64,000 bases of DNA, taken from positions 11,286,109-11,350,108 of the forward strand of contig JAJEKV010000004.1 in the NCBI GenBank assembly GCA_021234155.1. The letters run 5' to 3'. Shown here one piece after another: positions 34,756-43,821 of this stretch. Position numbers and translations under genes: made by a program. The notes under the pieces are model-generated. The model had not been told where the DNA came from and did no database searches. It saw nothing but the letters and a program-made list of their open reading frames with translations. Within the stretch, counting starts at the first letter, position 1, and the number at the start of each line of letters is the position of its first letter. The DNA comes from Isoetes taiwanensis. Taxonomy: Eukaryota > Streptophyta > Lycopodiopsida > Isoetales > Isoetaceae.

Positions 34756-35365
34756 CTAGGTTCCTAACCCCTTTCCCTTTCCCCTTTCCCCTCCCCTGCG
34801 AGGTCTAACCCATGCATCTGGGTTAGGAGTCAAGAGCTCACGCTCCTCCCAGCCTGATTCTTCCCACCATATGGGGTACCTAGTCATTAGAAAAAGTAAT
34901 TCCACAGGATGATACTCACGGAAGAAGAGCGGACCCAACTCCACAAAACCGTTGTACTCGTTGTAGTACACGCACCCTAATAAGGCCATACATCTGTCCC
35001 CGGTTAATTTCATGAATGAACTCTGATATGTATGCATCCAGAGAGTGTGCTAAATATCCAGCACGAAGAAGAGGCCTTAATTGCTGTAGCATCTCGTCCA
35101 GATAAGGAGGGGGCTCAAGAAGTCCCCTCATTGCAAGTCTCCTATAACATTCAGATGGATTAATTTCCATCAGTGGCTCATGACCACAATCAAATCGCTC
35201 CAGAATGAAGTTGATCAACTCCATTGTAAGCTCCTTGGTGGGACTGTGGCGCAACCTCCACTCCAAGAAATGGTCCCATAGCTCATCCATTCCAGGCCGC
35301 ACAGAATGCATGGGGCATGCTTGCAGGCCTTCTGGAGTAGCCCAGGGAGGATTGGGTCCAATCAT
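34756..35365 (-). pseudogene. Cargo protein a (paralogue of 36186), one frameshift
   Basis: From ATG at 35365 it reads MIGPNPPWATPEGLQACPMH, then ELTMELINFILERFDCGHEP, RLAMRGLLEPPPYLDEML and LAHSLDAYISEFI. One base too many near 34990 breaks the frame. It then resumes as YYNEYNGFVELGPLFFREYH and LLFLMTRYPIWWEESGWEER. The protein aligns over its whole length with the gene at 36186-36803 and is otherwise unknown. There is no membrane segment in this reading. The hydrophobic run upstream of the ATG is a translation of the repeat at 35367. Confidence 0.6.
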
Positions 35366-35366
35366 T

Positions 35367-35800
35367 TGCACAAGCAAGCAAGGAACAAGGAGCAGAGCAA
35401 GGAACAAGGAGCAAGAAGCAAGGAAGAAGACCAAGTAGCAAGGAACAAGGATCAAGATCAAGTAGGAAGAAGCAAGGAACAAGGAAGATCAAGGAGCAAG
35501 AAGATCAAGGAACAAGGAAGACCAAGTAGCAAGAACCAGGTAGATGAAGTAGCAAGGAACAAGGATCAAGATCAAGTAGCAAGAGCAAGAAGCAAGGAAC
35601 AAGATCAAGTAGCAAGATCTAGAGCAAGGAACAAGACCAAGTAGCATGAAGTAGCACGAAGATGAAGGAGCAAGAAGCAAGGATCAAGATCAATTAGCAA
35701 AGAACACGGAACACAAGGTGAGAAGTGAAAGCAAGATGAGAACACGAGAAGTGAAAGCAATGTGAAAACATGGAACAAAGGTGAGAAGTGAAAGCAAGGT
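35367..35800. repeat. Purine-rich GCAAGGAACAAG minisatellite
   Basis: About 30 irregular units of (AG)CAAG(A)AAGCAAGGAACAAG(AT)CAAGTA lie directly upstream of cargo gene a. The plus strand is almost pure A/G/C with hardly any T. It may be promoter-proximal and could form triplex or polypurine structures. Confidence 0.85.
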
Positions 35801-35960
35801 GAAAGAATTTATAGCTACGAATCCAATAATGTTGAAGTATAATACAAAATCTTGTTGAAGTATAATACCAAGAAAGTTGAAGAATAATACCAATATCTTT
35901 GAAGTATTATACCCTTTGGTGGTGGCGAAAGATGGGCCCGTAACTAAACTGGATCCACGT

Positions 35961-36052
35961 ATTTCGCACGCACTGTAGCCACGGTGCGAAATAGGCCCTT
36001 CAATAATTTTTAAGTGAGGCGATTTCTCAAGACCGTGGCCACGGTCCCGAAT
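35961..36052. repeat. Palindrome array 2 (two copies)
   Basis: Two imperfect copies of the TTTCGCACCGT...ACGGTGCGAAA palindrome. One has an inserted GCAC, the other a changed arm (ACCGTGGCCACGGTCC). They lie between cargo genes a and b. Confidence 0.8.
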
Positions 36053-36185
36053 ATGACCACAAATAAAACATTCACATGAGAAAATACAAGGAAAATGGTA
36101 GAAGAAACCATTCAATTACACTAAAAGTGTAAGATTGCCAAGATAATACATGATAATATGAGGATGTTACTTAATTACACGGAAA

Positions 36186-36803
36186 TCACTTGCTTATATA
36201 CTTAATTTCTATGAAAATCTTTATACCAGTCCAGTGGAGTATCTTCACCTGTGATATGTGCTGTGTGCTATGTAGCCATAGGTCACGTGTATCCCAAGGA
36301 ATTGTATCCCAGGTGGGGAATCTAGACAGTAACCACAGGATGTTGAAGTCAAGGGAACGGAATAGGAGCTTACCAATATCCACAAAAGATTTGTAATGGA
36401 AGTCGTAAAGTTCAATGAGGATATAAATCCTATTCTTCTCATTAGTAGGAATGACCAGAGGCACATACTGATCCAGAGAGTAGGCCATGAAACCATGGAA
36501 AAGCATGTCCTTCAACTGTTCTAGCCTATCTTCTAAATCTGAGGGGGGTTCAAGAAGTCCCAAAGCACTTAGAGTGAACCTTGCTTCACTCGAATTGATC
36601 TCCTCCAGTGGAGGGAGATGACGAGTATAGCGATCGATAATGAAGTTGATCAGCTGCCTTGCAAGCTCTGTGGTTGGACCGTAACGCCATCGATGCTCCC
36701 AAAAGTTGTTAAAAAAATCATCAAAAGTGCACGTATTAACTCTGCCGCACGCTTGCAGGTATTCCGGATCAGCCCATCGAGGATGTTCTTGCAAAGTTAC
36801 CAT
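36186..36803 (-). CDS. Cargo protein b, uncharacterised
   Basis: A 205-codon intact frame from ATG at 36803: MVTLQEHPRWADPEYLQACG, ELARQLINFIIDRYTRHLPP, SALGLLEPPSDLEDRLEQL, MAYSLDQYVPLVI, FRSLDFNILWLLSRFPTWDT. It is soluble and mostly helical by composition, without a known motif. It is paralogous to protein a, which shows purifying-type similarity spread over the full length. It faces the plus-strand gene at 36.8 kb head to head, so they may share a promoter. A 5'-truncated copy lies at 53329-53788. Confidence 0.65.
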   Translation of the reverse strand: MVTLQEHPRWADPEYLQACGRVNTCTFDDFFNNFWEHRWRYGPTTELARQLINFIIDRYTRHLPPLEEINSSEARFTLSALGLLEPPSDLEDRLEQLKDMLFHGFMAYSLDQYVPLVIPTNEKNRIYILIELYDFHYKSFVDIGKLLFRSLDFNILWLLSRFPTWDTIPWDTRDLWLHSTQHISQVKILHWTGIKIFIEIKYISK

Positions 36804-38980
36804 TTGCAAGAAACTAGTGGAGCAGACAAGGAACAACTAGTGGAGCAGACAGGCAGGCAAAGAGCAACAAGAAGCGGACAGGGAGGCAAGGAGCATGCAA
36901 ACAAGAAGCAGACAAAGACAATGAAGGCATAGATGCCTATTTAAAGAGAAATCAGGTATATATGCTATATATGTACATTATATTTATATATTGTAGCTCA
37001 TGTAGCATACGAGTACCATACAAGTATGTATATAATAATAATTTTGGTATGTATGTACCATCAATAATTTCTATGTATATACCATCAATAATTTTGGTGG
37101 GTATATACCATCAATAATTTTGGTGGGTATAAATATACATCAAATTGCCGAGTGCAGCAATATTGGCCTCCGTCTAGCCATGTGGTCTCATTCTGGTCCT
37201 GAACGTGATTCCATTACCTGCAAGATGAATCACGAAAATTTCAAGCAGTGTCGCGAGCGAGAAATACCCATGGAAGACTGGATGACCACTGCCGCTCTCA
37301 ATCCTCGCTATTATCCTGATCCCTTCGATGTTATCATCCATCTAATATGGAATAGAGAGCATCAAATGTACATGATAGAAAAGATCTGTGACGTTCCAGC
37401 ACAGTATACGGTCCCAGGACGTATACTGTACTGCCCCGTCACGCGTACACGCCACTCCGACCGACGTGTACGCCAACGGATAGCCAGGTAAGTAGCCTAG
37501 GGGCAACTTGCTAGGAGTGTTCATATATTATTAATGTGCACATGTGCACATTAATGAGGGCACACCTTTCCATGTTGGCATATTTTGCCACCTAGCCATT
37601 AAAGGCAAGTGGGGCCTTTCCAATTATCCCACATGCCAAATTGGGTAATTGGAAACCCTAGCCTAAACCCCATGTCTATTTAGGGTAGGAAAACCCTAGC
37701 TTGCTAGTTTTTCGTCCTTAGGGTTTTAGAGCTCAGTTTTGGCTGCCCCAGGAGCCAAAACCGCCGCCCAAGCGAATTGCACCATCAGTTCCCCTGAATT
37801 CGCTCAGCTCAGCAGGATGGTTGAACTCAGGTCAGGAGGAGCCACTCAAGGATCAGGTATTTGGTCAATTTAATAGCTTGAACCGTCTTCTAGTCATAGA
37901 ATCAGTAGGTTTAGACTATTAAATTGCCCATAGCAGCTATCTAGATCGTAGATCTCGGACACTAACTAAAGAACCTAACTCTATGATTAGATCTAGTTCT
38001 TTAGTTCTTCTGTGATGTATTTGGATGATGTATCTCTGTGAACTCCTTGTATTGGGAAGGGGGGTAGAGGCCCTAAAGCTTGTAGTTGATGCTCCTAGAG
38101 TAGCCTCTCTAGCACACTGTAGATTCGGCCTGTGTACAAGAGCCACACCTGGTTGTGGGTGAAGGGGCCGACCGGGCTAAGAAGGAGGTTCATGTTTCGA
38201 CTCTTGAACCATCCCCCGGTGTGTAAAGCCTACCGGGATCATTGTGACTAGGTCTAATGGCTTACCACCGAGTCTTGGGTAAGGCATGGGCTCGACACCC
38301 GTGAAGTGGTGTACACTTTCCGATGGGTGGGTTCACAATCAGGGCAAAGGCCCTCTAGTCACCTCGAAGTCAAGATGTAGATCTCCTGAGGGAGTGATCC
38401 CTACCTGCCCCATCTGAATCGGGTGAGGATGAGACCAGGAATAGCCCCCTTCGGCTATGCATCCGTGCGGGGCTGGGCCAGTCCCAACACTTTTCAGCCT
38501 ACTCGCAAAGTGTGCACAGGAGGGGCGGATGGAGTGGACAACCCTTTGCCATGTTCTTATGCCAGCCAAATCCATTGCCATGAATTCTGTCTGCAATGAA
38601 CTCTGGAGACCCAAACCGTCAGTCACCCCTTGAGTCTGAGCCTTGGGTAGGATTCCCTATGTGATGTGCTGACCACTGTCTCTGCAGATGTTGATATACC
38701 ACCCTTCTGGGTGGATGGAGGATTATGTTGAGTACTGACATGTATGTTTACGCTTCCGCAGCTAGGTAGGCCCTGAGGGAGACAGGGTAGAATGACACCT
38801 TCACTCTTCCCACTGGGACTCGTTACGGGTGCAGTGATATGTGGAGGGCCCTGTATCAGCAAGGAGCTGGTGTGGGGGAAGAACTCCTGTTTGTGTACGG
38901 TGAGAGCACCGTATACGAGTAGGGGACGTCACAAGATCACTGGGGTGCCTGGTGACAATGACTCAGAAGAGTCCCCCTAA
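36804..38980 (+). pseudogene. Cargo protein c, interrupted by a solo LTR
   Basis: A basic first exon ends DNEGIDAYLKRNQ at a donor (CAG|GTATAT, 36952). The second begins after GTGCAG at about 37159 with NIGLRLAMWSHSGPERDSIT and CREREIPMEDWM, then DVIIHLIWNREHQMYMIEKI. The solo LTR (37387-38933) splits the gene within the AGATC duplication. The frame continues after it as TGVPGDNDSEESP to TAA at 38980. The core D-S-I-T-C-x-M...IP(M/L)(E/D)xW...VIHLxxxxE is shared with protein d. Function is unknown. The exon 1 frame is inferred. Confidence 0.6.
37387..38933 (+). repeat. Solo Gypsy LTR with 5-bp TSD AGATC
   Basis: The 1547-bp LTR starts TGTGACGTTCCAG and ends GGGGACGTCACA, with the direct repeat AGATC at 37382-37386 and 38934-38938. 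It is the same family as the LTR at 29964/45864, in opposite orientation. Near its ends are hairpins (CAGTATACG...CGTATACTG and TACGGTG-AGAG-CACCGTA). It was formed by LTR-LTR recombination after insertion into cargo gene c. Confidence 0.95.
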
Positions 38981-39077
38981 ATCAATACTCAGAATGTATA
39001 TACGCTATATACGTACATTATATACATGTGTATTTTGTACATTATGCTCGTATGTATAACCAATAATGCTGCTACAG

Positions 39078-39327
39078 CGCATGTCAATAATTTTCCCGAA
39101 GATATGGACTCCATTACTTGCACTATGACATATAATGATCTTTATAGATGTTCTCAGAGGGGTATCCCCCTTGATCCCTGGCTGGAAGGAGTAGCAGAGG
39201 GCCGAAATCGTTCTTCCGGAGGGTTTTATCGTGTTGTTATCCACCTTTGGAGGGTTCCAGAGCGCATGCCTATGAGATTAATTGCATCACTCAACTACCT
39301 TTTCATGATGATCCCGATCGCGAATAA
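39078..39327 (+). pseudogene. Cargo protein d (paralogue of c), one frameshift
   Basis: After a likely acceptor (GCTACAG, 39077) the frame reads AHVNNFPEDMDSITCTMTYN, RCSQRGIPLDPWLEGV, and FYRVVIHLWRVPE. A missing base near 39267 then shifts it. The second copy (56073-56323) stays open to NCITQLPFHDDPDRE. It matches protein c in the D-S-I-T-C, I-P-x-x-x-W and V-I-H-L blocks. A TATATACG-rich intron-like segment precedes it, as for gene c. Function is unknown. Confidence 0.55.
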
Positions 39328-39477
39328 GCTTCTTCATTCAAGTATGCCATGCCTCTTATATGAGTTCTATGTACATGCTATGCCTCTTATATGAGTTATA
39401 AGTATGTAACCATAAGTGATACATGTGATCCGTCTATTCAGTTCAGCATTCTCTTCGCAATGTGTGGAATAGTCTGT

Positions 39478-39680
39478 TTCGCAAGATCAGTAGTCACGGT
39501 GCTTAAATTGCGCCTCCAAAAACTTTGAAGCACTATTTTCAAGATCGGTAATACGGTGCAATAAATAGACCTTCCCAAAGAATGTGGAATAGTCATTTAA
39601 GATTGCACCGTTACCTGTGGTGCGAAATAGACCTTCCCACAGAATGTGGAATAGTCATTTTCGCACCGTGGCCACGGTCA
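39478..39680. repeat. Palindrome array 3 (four copies, damaged)
   Basis: Four sites match the palindrome. The same sites in the second copy (56474-56665) are nearly perfect, whereas here arms are altered, for example GCAAGATCAGTAGTCACGGT instead of GCACCGTAGTCACGGT. The array lies between the convergent genes d and H3-like. Confidence 0.85.
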
Positions 39681-39810
39681 ACACCAGTAGATAAATGCAC
39701 AACCGCAATAAATAGAATAGCAAATAATTACAGATAAATATAAAACACTCATCACGATAAATACTAAAACACTCATATATTAAGAAACAAAAAAGTGTTA
39801 CAAAAGGATG

Positions 39811-40420
39811 CTAAGGGAGGCATCCACGGAAGTATCTAGCTAAGGCATAATCGTTGCCTGCCACAAGAACACGCCCCTCCTCGTGCATACAACAATGGAC
39901 ATTGCCCTCAAAAAGGCTAATTAGATGAGCCTCTGGCGCCTCTTGTAGTATGTCCAAGGCCCTGCACTGGATTCTATTCACCTCCTCCTCCACCATCGGG
40001 ACCTAAGTCCGGTGCTCTGTCCCTCCTCCTCCTCCTTGCTTCCTTCCTCCTCTCAATAATTTCCTCGTGATCTCAAACCCCGACCATTCTAGCGAAGGCA
40101 AGCTTGGGAATCAGAGGCTGGGTGCGTGCCTGCCAGTACCTAATCTCCCTCAAAGCCTGAGTGCCAGGAGGAGCACCCTTCATCTTCTCAGGGCCACCAT
40201 ATCTAACACTAGGCTCCCCTTCCTTAGGCTTCCGCTTATTACCAAGCTTATCGGGCCTCTCCTTGGTGCATCTCTCAAATTTTGTCTCAAGACTAGGAAC
40301 AAGCCTAGGAGGCTTTGCCGGCTCGGATTTCTGAGGCCTGGATTTCAGCTTTCGCCGGGGCTTCCTAGTACCTGTTCCACTCGAACTAGGTTTCTCGGGA
40401 TCAACATGCTGGTCCACCTA
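39811..40420 (-). pseudogene. Histone H3-like protein (divergent, CENH3-like features)
   Basis: The histone fold reads in H3 order. αN is PPGTQALREIRYWQ (H3: PGTVALREIRKYQ) and α1 is LIPKLAFARMV. α2 and loop 2 are LDILQEAPEAHLISLFEGNV (H3: ALQEAAEAYLVGLFED) then CCMH and VLVAGNDYALARYFRG (H3: DIQLARRIRG). Between α1 and α2 is an Arg-rich insertion (ERRKEARRRRRDRAPDF in the other copy), longer than any canonical loop 1. The N-tail is basic and Pro-rich, without the ARTKQTAR start. A frameshift near 40030-40070 separates α1 and α2 here. The copy at 56796-57161 is uninterrupted through the fold. H3 and CENH3 package nucleosomes. A transposon-borne one is not known to me. Confidence 0.75.
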
Positions 40421-41246
40421 ATGATGATCTTCCTGGGGCGGCTGATCCCCGCTGATCTTTTTGGACCACCGATGCCGATCTTTGCCGGCCCGTCGATCCT
40501 GGCTGATCATCTTTGGACCACCGATGCCTGGTCATGCTGCACTTCCATAGTCTGCAGTTCTTCCTTCTCCCCACCACTGCCAAACGTTTGGGAATGCAAT
40601 AGTGGTCCCAACGCCTGAGACGAGGAGATAGCCTGATTCATGAGCCACTGGGCACCATGGCCCTGGTCAACCGGCCAAAGCACCTGGCCGTGTGTAGAAC
40701 CCCCACCCCTGTGGTTTCAACACGTAATCCAGCTCATTACACAAGAACTGGAATGGCCGTGACTCCGTGCCGGACATGGATGACATCAACCTGGGCCACA
40801 CGACGTATGACCCGACGGCCTCCAATGTCTCCGCCTGGGGGTGGGGAACGGCAGGCTGGCTGTTGGATCCAGAGCTGTGTCCACTGCTACCACAATACAG
40901 TCATCTCGAACTGGAATATTGTGGCAGACAGTGTCACGGAAAACTCCTTCCCCAACAACCTTACCAAAACAAGCAAGGTGACCCGACTAGAAGCACGGTC
41001 GGGTTTTGAAATATTCGCCCACACTATTATTAATAGTGTGGACGACATTTCAAGGGTTTGCCCGAAGTCTTCGTAAGGACAACCTCCTACGCCCATCTGC
41101 CGGCTTGTGATGGGAATAAGCGCCTCGCCTGCGGGATTGGAATAGAAGTCTCTACACACGCTAGTAATGACCTCATCAACATTCTGGCGTTGGTCAAGCG
41201 CCTCATTTTGTGGGATTTCAGAGCTAGCGCCTTCCATGGACATGAG
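40421..41246 (-). pseudogene. Likely N-terminal extension of the H3-like gene, or separate gene
   Basis: The frame opens at 41243 with MSMEGASSEIPQNEALDQRQ then CRDFYSNPAGEALIPI. Other frames carry GKVVGEGVFRDTVCHNIP, DDCIVVAVDTALDPT and QALGPLLHSQTFGSGGEKEE. These same blocks recur in the second copy in different frames, so the region is coding but poorly sequenced in both. No stop-start boundary with the histone part is evident. It could be one long protein with a C-terminal H3 fold. The extension matches nothing known. Confidence 0.4.
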
Positions 41247-41330
41247 CGGATTTTAGCAAGGACAAGAAATTCAATTAAGCAATATTGTCTGTCCCGATCC
41301 CATAAACCCCTAGACTGAAAAATGTTCTGG

Positions 41331-41625
41331 TAGCCACGGTGCGAAATAGGGCAGTCCAAAAACTGCCGACATCCTGTCTTCGCGACCGTGAGCCACGCAG
41401 CGGGTAAATAGGGCAGTCCAAAACCGCAGGCACTGCTTTTTGCACCGTAGCCACGGTGCGAAATCGGGCAGTCCAAAAACTGCCGACATCCTATTTTCGC
41501 ACCGTAGCCACGGTGCAAAATAGGGTAGTCCAAAAATTGCCGACCGCCTGTTTTCGCATCGTAGCCACGGTGCGAAATCGCCCAGTCCAAAAACTGCTGA
41601 CATCCTGTTTTCGCACTGTAGCCAC
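41331..41625. repeat. Palindrome array 4 (five copies)
   Basis: Five palindromes (CGCACCGTAGCCACGGTGCG core) are spaced about 60 bases apart by AGTCCAAAAACTGCCGACAT-type spacers. The second is strongly altered. It lies next to the 3' end of the gene at 41763. Confidence 0.9.
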
Positions 41626-41762
41626 CATTAAAGAATACCTAACATATACGTCTAACAAGGATTTATTGCTCACATTGAAAACAATTTAGTCATATGAAAA
41701 CAATTGATACATTATAGAAAAGACAATTTATAGAAAAGACATTATATTAATACATAAGTTTT

Positions 41763-43274
41763 TTAAGTACATTTCATTTTCTTGGCATCAGGGCCTGTAG
41801 TACCCGAATCAAAATCTTCTAAGTCCTCTTCTTTTACTCCAGCCCCAATTGCATCTAACAGATACAATATGTCAGGGTCCTTCTGTGCACAGGACAAGCG
41901 CAGTGTTTCCTTGTCCGCTCCACCCAAGCCTAGAGCTGCTTTATTTGCAAGGACAGAGTACATTTTGAAGCCCCCGAAGACATACATTGCGATAGCCCTA
42001 TCTACTGCTACCACTCAATCATAGTTTGAGGCTAGGGGCACGTGGTTGCCAGCTAATGACAGAGCCTTAAGCTTGAGGACCTCCTGTACTCCAGATGGAC
42101 TATATTTATTGTGAAACACAATAATTTCTCCCTTGTGAAGGTAGCCCATATAATGTGCAATACTGGCGTCCCTACCTAGGGTGACTCTCTGATGCCTTGC
42201 ACAGAAGTCATCAATAAATAACTCCTGCATAAAAGAAACATCAGATTCAAGAAGAAATAGAAAATGAAACCAGATAAATACCTCTCTTTTGTCCCGTTCG
42301 ACAACAGCTGGGTTTGTTATTTTGAAAGAGGACTTCGACAGCTCACGTTCTATGAATTCAGAAGCAGTGTTTGAAGAGCTAGCAGCTTCAAATTTGGCAT
42401 CTTTCACTGCTTTATACCCTGCTTCAGCTTGCTGCATGACAATTTCAAATGCATCCTCTGGAGGTATTGAGGATCCATCATAAGTCACAGCCTCCATCAT
42501 TTGTCTGGGGACATCAGTCTCAAAGTCTATAAGTCCTCCCAGGCCTACAACATGGGCATATATCTGGCCCAATATCTCGTCTTCTCTCAACCCTGTCACT
42601 TCAGATATGTCCGGCAGCAACAAGTATGGTTTCCCACCTACATGGATGGGATATGCTTCTGATAGCCCCCAAGTAGATAACTTTTTCTCGGAGACCTCCT
42701 CTTCCACAACCTCGATCTCCTCATTTTCCAGTACGAGCTTCTCTTCCTTAGGATCTATCGGCTCCTCTACTGGTGAGGCGGGGCGTTCTGTTTCAGCGAC
42801 CTGTGCACTTGAAGAACTGGCATCTTTGCTTGGTTTAGTGTAAATCATGTATGTGCTGAACATGATATCTAGGCCAAAAAAACTTTCCTTCCCCTCTTGC
42901 CTGCACAGTTCTGCAGGTAGTTTCTTCAAGAACCTTCTAATTCGGTCATGATCAGGTTTCAGAAACATCTTAAGAAAAGCTTGGATGCTTAGTGAAGGCA
43001 AACCAGTCACAGGACATAGTTTCACGTCAGGACCAGCTCCAGCCATGAAGCTATGAAGGATGCCGCCATATGCATCAGTAAACCTGTTACACTCTGCCAT
43101 AATGTCTACGCTCAGGCAAAAATTATTATACACAGTGGTTGCATCCACTGGCTCCTCTAGCTCCTCCTCGAACTCTTCAGGATGCTTCTGACGAAAATCC
43201 CGTTCTTTCTCCACTATTTTGTCATACCATGCGCTAAACAGCTCCCATGCCTTATCTGACCCGCTATTTGCCAT
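41763..43274 (-). pseudogene. Homologue of the Gypsy accessory protein, one in-frame TGA
   Basis: From ATG at 43274 (MANSGSDKAWELFSAWYDKI) the frame runs 419 codons, meets TGA at about 42015, and continues in the same frame for 83 codons (VVAVDRAIAMYVFGGFKMYS). Total length, about 503 residues, equals the Gypsy protein at 51610 (515). Shared blocks are YPIHVGGKPYLLLPDISEV, GEIIVFHNKYSPSGV, and the tail LYLLDAIGAG. An acidic linker (EEKLVLENEEIEVVEEEVSE) sits in the middle. The TGA is present in both copies, so it is not a read error. It is a C-to-T change or read through. Role unknown. Confidence 0.65.
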
Positions 43275-43368
43275 TCTCGTGGAGCAGCGCCTCGATTTAT
43301 GACACTTAGAACGTGAGCGCCTTTGTAGCGGCTTGATTTGCAATAGAGACTAAGAACGTGGCAACGAT

Positions 43369-43720
43369 GCGAAAATAACACTTCCTTAATTTATGCTATG
43401 CACAAATTCGCACCGTGGCTACGGTGCGAAAACAAGACTTCGATAAGTTATTCTATTCACAATTTCGCACCGTGGCTACGGTGCGAAAATACCCATTCCA
43501 TTTTTTATTCTGTGCACATTTTCGCACCGTGGCTACGGTGCGAAAACAACACTTCAATATCTTATTGTATGTATAACTTCGCACCGTGGCTACGGTGCGA
43601 ATATACCCCTTTCGTTTTTTATGCTATGCACATTTTCACACCGTGGCTACGGTGCGAAAATGGCCCTTCCATATTTTATGAGAGCCACAATTTCGCACCG
43701 TAAGTACGGTGTGAGAACAC
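43369..43720. repeat. Palindrome array 5 (six to seven copies)
   Basis: Copies of TTCGCACCGTGGCTACGGTG plus CGAAA lie every 55-58 bases, with spacers resembling CTATGCACAT and TTTTTTATGC. The first copy is reduced to AACGATGCGAAA. The array separates two minus-strand genes. Confidence 0.95.
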
Positions 43721-43821
43721 ATCCACAATCAGAGTTGTACATAACATGTCTACTTTAAGTCTTATATCCCAATGAAAGCAAATGTTTGCAATTAATATAC
43801 AATAGATCACTTATATTTATA

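Noticed and set aside
35366-35482. Hydrophobic leader (signal peptide) on cargo protein a
   Set aside because: It is a translation of the GCAAGGAACAAG minisatellite. The paralogue b starts at the equivalent of the ATG at 35365 without it.
34229-43720. Palindromes as RAG-type recombination signal sequences
   Set aside because: CACCGTG resembles the heptamer CACAGTG, but no nonamer at 12- or 23-base spacing was found, and the element's ends lack the heptamer.
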